22,180 nt of DNA from Oscillospiraceae bacterium UBA6370 (lineage in GTDB: Bacteria; Bacillota; Clostridia; Oscillospirales; Oscillospiraceae): NCBI GenBank assembly GCA_002437735.1, contig DJRC01000034.1, positions 14,111-36,290 of the forward strand, in the 5' to 3' direction. The stretch's first letter is position 1; every line of letters starts with the position of its first letter. Positions 7,046-16,094 of the stretch are shown piece by piece. The notes under the pieces were generated by a model. The model worked only from the letters and a program-made list of their open reading frames with translations, had not been told where the DNA came from and ran no database searches. The position numbers were made by a program, and so were the translations under genes.

Positions 7046-8272
7046 ATGGAATACAAAGTGATCGAAGGCGGCGGCATCACCTCCCCCAAGGGCTTTACCG
7101 CGGGCGCTGTGTACGTCGGCGTGAAGAGCCGCAAGTCCCAGAAGCCCGATGTGGCCGTCCTCTACTCCGAGACCGAGGCCTCCTGCGCCGCGGTGTTCAC
7201 CACCAATAAGTTCTGCGCCGCCCCCGTCATTCTCGACCGTGAGATCCTCAAGAACGGCAAGGCCCGCGCCATCGTCATCAACTCCGGCAACGCCAACGCC
7301 GCCACCGGCACGCAGGGCATCGAGGATGCCAGGACCGTCGAGCGCGAGGCTGAGAAGCTCCTCGGCGTGGGCGAGAACGAGGTCTTCGTCTGCTCCACCG
7401 GCGTCATCGGCCAGAAGCTGCCCGTCGAGAAGGTGCTCGAGGGCGTCCGTCAGATCATCCCCGCCAAGCTCGACAAGGCCAACGGCTCCGACGCGGCGTA
7501 TGCCATCATGACCACCGACACCGTCCGTAAGGAATCCGCCTACGAGCTCGAGCTCTCCTCCGGCACCATCCGCATCGGCGCGATGGCCAAGGGCAGCGGC
7601 ATGATCCACCCCAACATGGCCACCACCCTCGCCTACGTCACCACCGACGCCAAGTGCGACTCCGCCGACCTGCAGAAGATGCTGCACAACGCCATCGACA
7701 AGAGCTTCAATATGTGCACCGTCGACGGCGACACCTCCACCAACGACACCATGATCCTGCTCGCCAACGGCGCCTCCGGCGTCGAGGTCAAGACCGAGGA
7801 GGACAAGGCGGCTCTCGCCGGTCTCATCGAGCACATCTGCATCGACATGGCCCGCCGCATCGCCTCCGACGGCGAGGGCGCGACCCATCTGATCGTCGTC
7901 GAGTCCTACGGCCTGCCCACCGAGCATGACGCCCGTCTGGTCGCCAAGGCCATCGCCGGCTCCACCCTGTTCAAGGCCGCCGTGTTCGGTCGCGACGCGA
8001 ACTGGGGCCGCATCATGGCCGCCGCCGGCTACTCCGGCGCGGACGTCGATCCCACCAAGGCCGACTGCATCATCAAGAGCAGCGCCGGCGAGGTCCAGGT
8101 CATGAAGGACGGCTTCGGCACCGATTTCAGTGAGGAGCTGGCCAAGGCCGTGCTCACCGAGCATGACATCACCGTCGTCGTCGACTTCCACAGCGGCGAC
8201 GGCAAGGCGGTCGCCTACGGCTGCGACCTCACCTACGAGTACGTCAAGATCAACGGCGACTACCGCACCTAA
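7046..8272 (+). CDS. argJ: Glutamate N-acetyltransferase (ornithine acetyltransferase)
   Basis: 408 aa. It transfers acetyl from N-acetylornithine to glutamate, releasing ornithine and recycling the acetyl group; many versions also use acetyl-CoA for the first step. It is an Ntn-type self-cleaving enzyme. The precursor is expected to cut before Thr193 in 'GSGMIHPNMATT', making alpha and beta chains with Thr193 as the new nucleophilic N-terminus. 'INSGNANAATG' (79-88) and 'STGVIGQ' (117-123), the oxyanion and substrate segments, are intact. AAGGAG (7031-7036) lies 9 nt before the ATG. Because ArgJ supplies N-acetylglutamate, no separate argA or argE is needed beside it. Mono- or bifunctionality cannot be told from sequence alone. 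Confidence 0.95.
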   Translation: MEYKVIEGGGITSPKGFTAGAVYVGVKSRKSQKPDVAVLYSETEASCAAVFTTNKFCAAPVILDREILKNGKARAIVINSGNANAATGTQGIEDARTVEREAEKLLGVGENEVFVCSTGVIGQKLPVEKVLEGVRQIIPAKLDKANGSDAAYAIMTTDTVRKESAYELELSSGTIRIGAMAKGSGMIHPNMATTLAYVTTDAKCDSADLQKMLHNAIDKSFNMCTVDGDTSTNDTMILLANGASGVEVKTEEDKAALAGLIEHICIDMARRIASDGEGATHLIVVESYGLPTEHDARLVAKAIAGSTLFKAAVFGRDANWGRIMAAAGYSGADVDPTKADCIIKSSAGEVQVMKDGFGTDFSEELAKAVLTEHDITVVVDFHSGDGKAVAYGCDLTYEYVKINGDYRT

Positions 8273-8284
8273 GGAGGGCCACCC

Positions 8285-9160
8285 ATGAGCGACGTTGCGA
8301 AGAAGGTAGAGACCCTGATGGAGGCCATGCCCTACCTTGCGAAGTATCAGGGCAAGGTCATCGTCATCAAGTACGGCGGCAACGCCATGATCAACGACGA
8401 GCTCAAGGACGCCGTGCTCCACGACGTCGTGATGCTCAAGCTCCTCGGCCTCAAGCCCGTGCTCAGCCACGGCGGCGGCCCCGGCATCAACAGGATGCTC
8501 GAGAAGCTCAACATTCCCGTGCAGTTCATCAACGGCCTACGCTACACGTCCGAGGACATCATGCGCGTGGTCGAGATGGTCCTCGTCGGTCAGGTCAACA
8601 CCGAGCTGGTCGGCAGGATCAACCAGATCGGCGGCAAGGCCGTCGGCCTCTCCGGCGTGAGCGGCGACATCTATCACTGCCACAAGCGCAGCGAGGAGCT
8701 CGGCTTCGTCGGCGACATCGACTACGTCAACGCCGACGCCATCAACGCCATGCTCGACGCGGGCTTCATCCCCGTCATCGCCCCCGTCGGCACCGACGGA
8801 CAGGGCAGCACCTACAACATCAACGGCGACACCGCCGCGGGCAAGCTCGCCTCCGCTCTCGGCGCGGAAAAGCTCGTCATCCTCACCGACATCGAGGGTC
8901 TGTGCAACGACATCAAGGTGCGCGACGTCATCAGCTACCTCAACATTCAAGACGTCAAGGCGCTCAAGGACAAGGGCACCATCGCCGGCGGCATGATCCC
9001 CAAGGTCGACTGCTGCGTCGAGGCCATTGAGGAGGGTGTCACCAGCGTCCACATCATCGACGGCCGCAAGCCACACTCCGTACTCTACGAGGCCTTCACC
9101 ACCGAAGGCACCGGCACCACGATCGGCACCGCACAGCCGAGCGTTGGCATCAAATGGTAA
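8285..9160 (+). CDS. argB: Acetylglutamate kinase
   Basis: 291 aa, an amino-acid-kinase fold that phosphorylates N-acetylglutamate. Visible motifs are Lys29 in 'VIKYGGNAM', the Gly-rich 'HGGGPGIN' (63-70) and the acetylglutamate-binding Arg87 in 'GLRYT'. The protein has an extra N-terminal helix (~1-22) before the kinase core and the C-terminal 'SVHIIDGRKPHSVL' segment. In this family these mark the hexameric, arginine-inhibited form, so feedback control by arginine is likely (inference from family knowledge). The ribosome site AAGGAGGG overlaps the argJ stop codon, giving tight coupling. Confidence 0.95.
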   Translation: MSDVAKKVETLMEAMPYLAKYQGKVIVIKYGGNAMINDELKDAVLHDVVMLKLLGLKPVLSHGGGPGINRMLEKLNIPVQFINGLRYTSEDIMRVVEMVLVGQVNTELVGRINQIGGKAVGLSGVSGDIYHCHKRSEELGFVGDIDYVNADAINAMLDAGFIPVIAPVGTDGQGSTYNINGDTAAGKLASALGAEKLVILTDIEGLCNDIKVRDVISYLNIQDVKALKDKGTIAGGMIPKVDCCVEAIEEGVTSVHIIDGRKPHSVLYEAFTTEGTGTTIGTAQPSVGIKW

Positions 9161-9194
9161 AACATACATAAAATTTTAACAGGAGGACTCTACC

Positions 9195-10418
<1,224 letters not shown>

Positions 10419-10432
10419 AACGCAACAGCGTT
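10419..10432 (+). other. Small hairpin after argD
   Basis: AACGC-N4-GCGTT starts directly after the argD stop. It has no T-run, so at most it is a weak 3'-end or mRNA-stability element. No convincing intrinsic terminator separates argD from the next operon. Confidence 0.3.
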
Positions 10433-10476
10433 ATCGCCAAGCCCAAGGGGTAAATTTTGTGATATCCGGCAAGCGC

Positions 10477-10524
10477 GTGGCACTTGCCACCGTGCATAAA
10501 ATATGCTAAAATATCCGCATATTT
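10477..10524 (+). promoter_or_regulatory. nhaC-operon promoter with two overlapping dyads
   Basis: -35 TTGCCA (10484-10489), a 17-nt spacer and an extended -10 TGCTAAAAT (10504-10512). The palindrome GTGGCA-CT-TGCCAC (10477-10490) covers the -35. AAATATGC/GCATATTT (10499-10506, 10517-10524) is a perfect 8-bp repeat whose loop contains the -10. Both look like operators. Predicted start is near 10519. Confidence 0.7.
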
Positions 10525-10837
10525 AATCGGTACGCCGCACGCTTCCCGTATCAGCTAAGCAAGTGATTTCCCCGTCCCCCGTTTCGCAGGGGGGCGAGGG
10601 GGACGGGGAACACGCAGCAAACCGTTTCTTGATCGTTCAAGGAGGGAAAAATCACCGAATAAAGGGGGAATACCGTCAAGATCACGTCCTCCCGCCGCCG
10701 GTCTCATCTGCCGGTCTGCGGGCGCACAGACCCACGCAAATACCGTAAAACTGTGTTCACCATCTACGAAGCTGCGCCGACGGGAGCATTCCCGCCGTGT
10801 GCGCACCATGTATTTAGAGAAAGGTTGGTACAAACAA
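10519..10837 (+). promoter_or_regulatory. Long structured 5' leader of the nhaC operon, no recognised element
   Basis: About 320 nt separate the predicted transcript start from the likely start codon, with no convincing gene. Visible structures are: a 13-bp perfect GC-rich stem (10568-10580 with 10598-10610, 17-nt loop, no T-run); CTTGA-TCGT-TCAAG just after 10625; a possible long-range TCTTGA...TCAAGA pairing; GGTCTG-N8-CAGACC near 10712-10731; and an 8-position stem with one mismatch (10778-10785 with 10790-10797). It could be a riboswitch, attenuator or protein-binding leader, or simply a decayed spacer. I could not match it to a known riboswitch consensus. Confidence 0.45.
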
Positions 10838-12328
10838 GTGAGTGAAGAAAAGAAAGTCAAGACCCCGCGTATGCCCAAGCTGTGGGAAGCCCTGCTGACG
10901 ATGGCGTTCCTGGTCGCCATGCTGGCGCTCGGTATCGTCAAATACGGCGTGGACCCGCACGTTCCCATGTTCATCGGCACCCTCGGCGCTGCCATGATGG
11001 CCCTCTACCTCGGCTACAAGTGGGAAGCCATTGAAAAGGCAATGATGGACGGCATTTATAAGGCCCTCCAGTCTGTCTGCATCCTCATCATCGTCGGTAT
11101 CCTCATCGGCGTCTGGATCAATGCCGGCGTCGTCCCCACGATGATCTATTACGGTCTGAAAGTTCTCAAGCCCGCGATCTTCTTCATTGCGGCTGTTCTC
11201 ATCTGCTCCATCACCTCTCTGGCCACCGGTACCTCCTGGGGCACGATGGGTACGATGGGCGTCGCCCTCATGGGCATCGGCTTCGGCCTCGGCATGAGCC
11301 CCGGCATGACCGCCGGCGCGGTCCTCTCCGGCGCCTATTTCGGCGATAAGATGTCCCCCCTGTCCGACACCACGAACCTCGCCCCCGCCATGGCCGGAAC
11401 CGACGTTATGACCCACGTCAAGGGCATGATGCTCCCCACCGGCATCACCTACGGCATCACCCTTGTTGCCTTCGGCATTCTCGGCGCCATGCAGTATCAC
11501 GGCGGCGACGCCGATATGAGCCGCGTGCTCGAGTTCTCCGGCGCGCTGGAGTCCGTGTTCACCATCAATCCCATTCTGCTCCTGCCTCCGGTCATCGTCA
11601 TCGTGGCGGTCGCCATGAAGATGCCCGCCATCCCCGGCATCACCCTCGGCATCGTCTCCGGCGCGATCCTCGGCATGATCTTCCAGAGCGACTGCAACAT
11701 GGGCACTCTGTTTGACTTCGGCATGAACGGCTACTACTTCAGCGACGAAGCGCTCGCCATGTTCGAGGCCACGCTCTCTCCTGAAACCAGCTACACCATG
11801 ACCCGCCTCCTTGAGAGCGGCGGCGTTATGGGCATGATGTTCTCCGTCTCCATGACGATCATCGCCATGATGTTCGGCGGCATTATGGAGGATACCCACC
11901 AGCTCGAGGTCATCGTCAACTCCCTCAAGAAGCTGGCGAAGGGTCCCGCGGGCCTCGTGCTCCTCACCGAGTGCACCTGCGTGCTCTCCAATGCCACCAT
12001 GCCCGAGCAGTACATCTCCATCGTCGTTCCCGGCCGTATGTATGCCGAGGAATATAGAGAGATGGGCCTGCATCCCGCGGTCCTCTCCGGCGCGCTCGAA
12101 GGCGCCGGCACCGTCACCTCCGCCCTCATTCCGTGGAACACCTGCGGCGTGTTCATTTCCAGCACCCTCGACATCAGCGCGTGGGGCGCGGGCGGCTACG
12201 GTCCCTGGGCGATCTTCAACTGGCTCATGCCCATCATCAACTGGCTGTGCGCCCTCGTTGGCCTGACCCTCAAGGATCTGGACAACAAGCCCTACAAGAA
12301 GTCCAAGGCTGCCGCCAAGGCGGAATAA
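10838..12328 (+). CDS. nhaC: NhaC-family Na+/H+ (or amino-acid/Na+) antiporter
   Basis: 496 aa from a GTG at 10838. In-frame starts at 10799 (GTG) and 10808 (ATG) lack a ribosome site, while AGAAAGG (10818-10824) precedes 10838, though 13 nt away, so the start is uncertain. It is a polytopic inner-membrane protein with roughly ten or more hydrophobic segments. NhaC hallmarks are 'ATGTSWGTMGTMGVALMGIG' and 'GAYFGDKMSPLSDTTNLAP', plus 'LLTECTCVLSNATMP' in the C-terminal half. Family members exchange Na+ for H+ (NhaC), malate/lactate (MleN), or probably amino acids. The racemase-like gene 24 nt downstream suggests an amino-acid-linked substrate such as ornithine (inference). Confidence 0.88.
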   Translation: MSEEKKVKTPRMPKLWEALLTMAFLVAMLALGIVKYGVDPHVPMFIGTLGAAMMALYLGYKWEAIEKAMMDGIYKALQSVCILIIVGILIGVWINAGVVPTMIYYGLKVLKPAIFFIAAVLICSITSLATGTSWGTMGTMGVALMGIGFGLGMSPGMTAGAVLSGAYFGDKMSPLSDTTNLAPAMAGTDVMTHVKGMMLPTGITYGITLVAFGILGAMQYHGGDADMSRVLEFSGALESVFTINPILLLPPVIVIVAVAMKMPAIPGITLGIVSGAILGMIFQSDCNMGTLFDFGMNGYYFSDEALAMFEATLSPETSYTMTRLLESGGVMGMMFSVSMTIIAMMFGGIMEDTHQLEVIVNSLKKLAKGPAGLVLLTECTCVLSNATMPEQYISIVVPGRMYAEEYREMGLHPAVLSGALEGAGTVTSALIPWNTCGVFISSTLDISAWGAGGYGPWAIFNWLMPIINWLCALVGLTLKDLDNKPYKKSKAAAKAE

Positions 12329-12352
12329 ATCAAAACGGCAAAGGAACGGTCT

Positions 12353-13465
12353 ATGAACAGAGGAACGGCACGATACCCTCTTTTAGAGATCGACCTTGAC
12401 AAGCTGAAAGCAAATCTGGCAGCGCTCATCGAGCGCTGCCAGAGCCTTTCTGTCGGGGTCACAGGCGTGGTCAAGGGCTTCACGGCATTGCCGGAGGCCG
12501 CGAAAATTTATACGGAATGCGGCGTGCGGAGCCTTGCCTCGTCGCGTCTCGGGCAGCTGCGCGCCCTGCGTGACGCGGGCGTCGCCTGTGAGCGCGTTCT
12601 CATCCGCATCCCCATGCTCTCCGAGCTGCCGGAGGCCGCAGAGATCGCGGACATGAGCCTTCAGAGCGAGCTTGAAACGCTCCGCGCCCTCAACGCGGTC
12701 TGCGCGAAGCGCAGAACACGCCACAAGGTGATCCTGATGGCTGACCTCGGCGACCTGCGCGAGGGCTTCTGGAGCCGCGAGGAGCTGGTCGACGCCGCGC
12801 TCGAGGTCGAGTACAAGCTCGACCATCTGGAGCTGGCGGGCGTCGGCACGAATCTCGGCTGCTACGGCTCCGTCGCCGCCACGCCGGAGAAGCTGCGCGA
12901 GCTGGTCGCCGCCGCCGAAGCGGTGGAGCGCGCCATCGGCCGCGAGCTGCAATACATCTCCGGCGGCGCTTCCACCTCCGTCCACATGGTGCTCGACGGC
13001 ACGCTGCCGGCGCGCGTGAACCATCTGCGCATCGGCGAATTTGCCCTTCTCGGCGGCATCTACGGCTGCTATCCCAACTTCCTGCGCCGCGACGTGTTCA
13101 CCCTCCGCCTGGAGGTCGTGGAGTGCAAGCCGAAGCCCAGCTATCCCGTCGGCGAGCTGACTGTGGACGCCTTCGGCAAAACGCGCAAATACACCGACCG
13201 CGGCATCCGCCGCCGCGCGCTTTGCGCCGCGGGCCGCGTCGATTACGGCGATCCCTTCGACCTCACGCCGCGCCTCGCGGGCGTGGAGGTCCTCGGCGCG
13301 TCCTCGGACCACACCATTCTCGACGTGGAGGACGCCGCCGTCCCCGTCCGTCTCGGCGACGTGCTGGACTTCGGCGTGAGCTACGGCTCGCTCGTCTACC
13401 TCACCAACACGCCCGAGGTTCGCATCGCCTATCGGAAAGGCGGCCGCCTGTACGCGGCGGAATAA
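12353..13465 (+). CDS. Ornithine/alanine racemase-family PLP enzyme
   Basis: 370 aa. An alanine-racemase-type TIM barrel opens with 'YPLLEIDLDKLKANL'. The PLP lysine should be Lys41 in 'GVTGVVKGF', and phosphate-binding 'ISGGASTS' lies mid-protein. The segments 'LIRIPMLSELPEAAEIADMS' and 'ILMADLGDLREGFW' are typical of the group that includes clostridial ornithine racemase (Orr), rather than classical biosynthetic Alr, which begins and ends differently. The reaction is therefore probably L/D interconversion of ornithine or a similar amino acid; alanine or another substrate is possible. AAAGGA is 7 nt upstream of the ATG. It sits in an operon with the NhaC-type transporter and downstream of ornithine-making argCJBD. 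The ornithine-degradation genes oraS/oraE, ord and ortAB are not in the window. Confidence 0.85.
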   Translation: MNRGTARYPLLEIDLDKLKANLAALIERCQSLSVGVTGVVKGFTALPEAAKIYTECGVRSLASSRLGQLRALRDAGVACERVLIRIPMLSELPEAAEIADMSLQSELETLRALNAVCAKRRTRHKVILMADLGDLREGFWSREELVDAALEVEYKLDHLELAGVGTNLGCYGSVAATPEKLRELVAAAEAVERAIGRELQYISGGASTSVHMVLDGTLPARVNHLRIGEFALLGGIYGCYPNFLRRDVFTLRLEVVECKPKPSYPVGELTVDAFGKTRKYTDRGIRRRALCAAGRVDYGDPFDLTPRLAGVEVLGASSDHTILDVEDAAVPVRLGDVLDFGVSYGSLVYLTNTPEVRIAYRKGGRLYAAE

Positions 13466-13475
13466 AACGAAAGAG

Positions 13476-13504
13476 GCCCTCCGCTCGGTGAGCGGAGGGC
13501 TTTT
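13476..13504 (+). terminator. Terminator of the nhaC-racemase operon
   Basis: GCCCTCCGCT (13476-13485), loop CGGTG, AGCGGAGGGC (13491-13500), then four T. A perfect 10-bp stem between converging genes. Confidence 0.92.
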
Positions 13505-13522
13505 CTTCGCTTTTTCGTTTTC

Positions 13523-14926
13523 TCAGCTCAGCGTCGTGCCGGTGACGAAGCTCGCCACGATGATAAGCAGGATGGAGATGGGCGCAACATACTTGACCAG
13601 CACACCGTAGACCTTTGCCAGCTTGAACGGCTTGCCGTCCAGCTCGATCTCACGCACGGCATTCTCGGGCTTCCAGATCCAGCCGGTGAAGATGCACACG
13701 CCCAGCGCACACAGAGGGATCATCAAGCGGTCGGTGAGGAACTCCATGAAGTCGCCGAAGATGGGGAAGCTCACGCCGTTGGCGAAGTCGAACCAGACGC
13801 CCTTGATGCTGAACGCGGCCTGCGACATGGTGTACAGGCAGCCGATGAGGAACATCAGCGCACAGACGATGATGGTGGTGGGCTTGCGCTTCCAGCCGAA
13901 GCGCTCGGTCAGAAACGCCACGACGCCCTCGATGAGGGACATACTGCTCGTCAGCGCGGCGAACAGGAGCAGCAGGTAGAACAGCACGCCGAAGAACGCG
14001 CCGCCCGCCATGTGCTCGAACACGCCCGCGAGGGACGCGAAGGCGAAGCCGCCGCCCTTGCCGACGTTCTCGGAGCCGAGCGTCGCAAACACCGCGGGCA
14101 CGATGATGAAGCCGGCGATGAGCGCCACGAGCGTATCCATCGTGCAGATGAGCGCCGTGTTCTTGCCGAGGTTCTCATGCTTGGGCAGATACGAGCCGTA
14201 GGTGATCATGATGGCCATGCCCAGCGACAGGGAGAAGAACGCCTGCCCCAGCGCGGAAAGGAAGGTGTTGAAGCCGACCTTGCTCCAGTCGCAGCTGAGC
14301 ATATAGGCGAAGCCGGCCTGTGCGCCGTCGAGCGTGATGGTACGCACGAGCAGCACAATGAGAATGACGAACAGCGCAGGCATACCGACCTTGTTGAATT
14401 TCTCGATGCCGCCCTCAACGCCCTTGATGATGATGAAGGCATTGGTTGCCATAAAGACCGCGGCAAAAAGAATGGCGGTCAGCGGGAACCACGTCTCGCC
14501 CGTCGCGGCGTTGTAGCCGAGCAGACCGTAGAAATAGCCGAGCGGATCGGCATAGACCGTCTGCGCCTCCGTCACATAGGACACGACATAGCGCAGCACC
14601 CAGCCGCCGACGTGGCAGTAGTAGGAGGTGACGATAAACGCCACCGCGACGCCCGTGACGCCGACCCACTTGAAGCCGCGGTAGCCGAGCTTGTGGAAGC
14701 TGTCGATGGCGTTCGCCTGTGCGGCGCGGCCGATGGTCAGCTCCGAGAGCATGACGGGGAAGCCGATGAGAACGACGATGGCCAGATAAATGAGGATGTA
14801 GGCGCCTCCGCCTCCCTCAAAGGCCTTGCCGGGGAACTTCCAGATGTTGCCGAGGCCGACGGCGCTGCCCGCCGCCGCCAGGATGAAGCCGATCTTGCTT
14901 CCCCATTGGGCACGATTGTTTTCCAT
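13523..14926 (-). CDS. Na+-dependent amino-acid symporter, NSS (SNF/LeuT-Tyt1) family
   Basis: 467 aa, inner membrane, about 11-12 hydrophobic segments, shorter than LeuT and closer in size to the 11-helix bacterial group. The broken first helix carries 'GSAVGLGNIWKFP' (20-32). Compared with LeuT from memory, Ala22, Gly26 and Asn27 of the Na+/substrate site are kept, while LeuT Asn21 is Ser. The sixth-helix segment 'FFSLSLGMAIMITYGSY' is also recognisable. It should import an amino acid with Na+. AAAGGAG lies 8 nt upstream of the start. It is divergent from a LysR gene with a shared 182-nt control region, so it is probably that regulator's target. The substrate cannot be read from sequence. 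Its position beside the racemase operon makes a cationic or ornithine-related amino acid worth testing. Confidence 0.92.
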   Translation of the reverse strand: MENNRAQWGSKIGFILAAAGSAVGLGNIWKFPGKAFEGGGGAYILIYLAIVVLIGFPVMLSELTIGRAAQANAIDSFHKLGYRGFKWVGVTGVAVAFIVTSYYCHVGGWVLRYVVSYVTEAQTVYADPLGYFYGLLGYNAATGETWFPLTAILFAAVFMATNAFIIIKGVEGGIEKFNKVGMPALFVILIVLLVRTITLDGAQAGFAYMLSCDWSKVGFNTFLSALGQAFFSLSLGMAIMITYGSYLPKHENLGKNTALICTMDTLVALIAGFIIVPAVFATLGSENVGKGGGFAFASLAGVFEHMAGGAFFGVLFYLLLLFAALTSSMSLIEGVVAFLTERFGWKRKPTTIIVCALMFLIGCLYTMSQAAFSIKGVWFDFANGVSFPIFGDFMEFLTDRLMIPLCALGVCIFTGWIWKPENAVREIELDGKPFKLAKVYGVLVKYVAPISILLIIVASFVTGTTLS

Positions 14927-14999
14927 GTGATTTTCTCCTTTAGCTACGTTTCTCTCTCTTCATTTTCCGCCAAATTCGTCCTCATATTTTTTAATGAGA

Positions 15000-15026
15000 T
15001 GTATAAATTTAACAGAAATTAGTCAA
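15000..15026 (-). promoter_or_regulatory. Candidate NSS symporter promoter with dyad in the spacer
   Basis: On the minus strand: -35 TTGACT (15026-15021) and -10 TATACA (15005-15000) with a short 15-nt spacer (or TACATC with 17). The perfect dyad AATTT-N5-AAATT (15006-15020) exactly fills the spacer and may be a regulator site. Confidence 0.5.
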
Positions 15027-15041
15027 ATGATACCGTCTTTC

Positions 15042-15070
15042 TTGCCAAAAGTAAAGCGACGTATTATAAT
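15042..15070 (+). promoter_or_regulatory. Promoter of the second LysR gene
   Basis: -35 TTGCCA (15042-15047), a 17-nt spacer, -10 TATAAT (15065-15070). Confidence 0.8.
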
Positions 15071-15108
15071 AAAAACATGAGCGATCCTAATAGAAAGGAA
15101 ATACTTCT

Positions 15109-15990
15109 ATGGAAAGCAAGAAATTAGAGGCCCTGCTCATGGCGGTCGATCTCGGCAGCTTTACCAAGGCGGCGGAGGTCCTCGGCTACACGCAGTCGGG
15201 TCTGACGCACATGATGAACTCGCTGGAAAAGGAGGTCGGCTTCACGCTGCTCGAGCGCGGACGCAGCGGCGTGCGGCTTACGGAGGAGGGCGAGCGCATC
15301 GCGCCCGCCGTGCGCGAATTTCTGCAGGCCAACGCCCGGCTCGACAGCGTGATCGAGCAGGTCGCCTCCTCACGCACGGAGATCATCCGCGTCAGCGCCT
15401 ACGCCAGCATCGCCATGCACTGGCTGCCGGGCATCATCCAGCGCTTCCGCGAGGAGTGCCCCGACGTGGACGTGGACATCCGCATGGCCGACCACGTCGA
15501 CGTCCCCTACGAGCTGCTCGCGCAGGGCAAGATGGACGCCATCCTCGTCTCCCCGCAGGACGAGGGCCGGTACGAGTGGGTGCATCTCGCCGACGATCCC
15601 ATGTTCGCCGTTCTGCCGAAGGATTTCGACACGCAGGGCATGACCGCCTTCCCGCTCGCCGCCTTCGAGGCGCGCGACTTCATCATGCCCTCGCAGGGCT
15701 TTGATAAGGACATCATGCGCATCTTCAACCGCATCGGCGTCAAGCCGCACATCCTCCCGACCTGGGTGGACGATCCCACCGTCATCAGCATGGTCAGCCA
15801 CGGTCTCGGCGTGAGCATGATGACCGAGCTGACCGTCCGCGGGCGCACCGACGGCGTAAAGCTGCTGCCGGTCGAGCCGGCGTCCTCGCGCGAGCTTGGC
15901 CTTGCCGTCCGCTCCCTCGACGCCGCGAGCGACGGCCTGCGCCACTTCATCGACTGCACGAAGCGCGTCGTCGCGGAAATGCAGCCCTGA
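15109..15990 (+). CDS. LysR-family regulator divergent from the NSS symporter
   Basis: 293 aa. The helix-turn-helix is at ~1-60 ('GSFTKAAEVLGYTQSGLTHM'), then the effector domain from ~90 ('IIRVSAYASIAMHWLPGII'). GAAAGGA lies 9 nt before ATG. Its N-terminus and domain boundary resemble the LysR protein at 4771-5697: both have 'LGYTQS', 'RSG' at the wing, and a matching '(L/I)IRV.A..S.A..W.P' segment. The two are likely subfamily paralogs. Control of the divergent symporter is the default inference, and it may also act on the nhaC-racemase promoter. The effector is unknown. Confidence 0.92.
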   Translation: MESKKLEALLMAVDLGSFTKAAEVLGYTQSGLTHMMNSLEKEVGFTLLERGRSGVRLTEEGERIAPAVREFLQANARLDSVIEQVASSRTEIIRVSAYASIAMHWLPGIIQRFREECPDVDVDIRMADHVDVPYELLAQGKMDAILVSPQDEGRYEWVHLADDPMFAVLPKDFDTQGMTAFPLAAFEARDFIMPSQGFDKDIMRIFNRIGVKPHILPTWVDDPTVISMVSHGLGVSMMTELTVRGRTDGVKLLPVEPASSRELGLAVRSLDAASDGLRHFIDCTKRVVAEMQP

Positions 15991-16007
15991 GCCGTTGCAA
16001 AAGCCAC

Positions 16008-16035
16008 TTGTAATCGCCGCCGAAGCGGTTATAAT
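16008..16035 (+). promoter_or_regulatory. Promoter of the DUF2156-GNAT gene
   Basis: -35 TTGTAA (16008-16013), a 16-nt spacer, -10 TATAAT (16030-16035), about 50 nt before the gene's start at 16095. Confidence 0.65.
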
Positions 16036-16094
16036 AAGGAAGCCCGCCGCCCCGCGGGCGCAGAGAAAACAACGCCAAAGAAAAGGAACACCCT

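Noticed and set aside
6920..8470. 516-codon open frame antisense to argJ/argB, and similar long antisense frames (for example 3483-4766, 10814-12073, 17809-19263)
   Set aside because: GC-rich third positions suppress stop codons on the opposite strand. These frames give low-complexity products rich in Gly/Val/Asp/His or Arg with no family pattern, and they lie over well-supported genes.
10568..10610. Intrinsic terminator for argCJBD
   Set aside because: The stem is strong but no T-run follows, and it lies downstream of the predicted nhaC promoter.
10625..10685. Resemblance to a glutamine (glnA-type) riboswitch from CGTTCA, and to a T-box from GGTTGGTAC near 10823
   Set aside because: Only short fragments match. 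The conserved GGACGGAAGTAGG-like and AGGGTGGNACC cores are missing.
10563..10748. 61-codon frame in the nhaC leader as a possible leader peptide
   Set aside because: It has no ribosome site, runs through the 13-bp stem, and has no run of regulatory codons. It is more likely chance.
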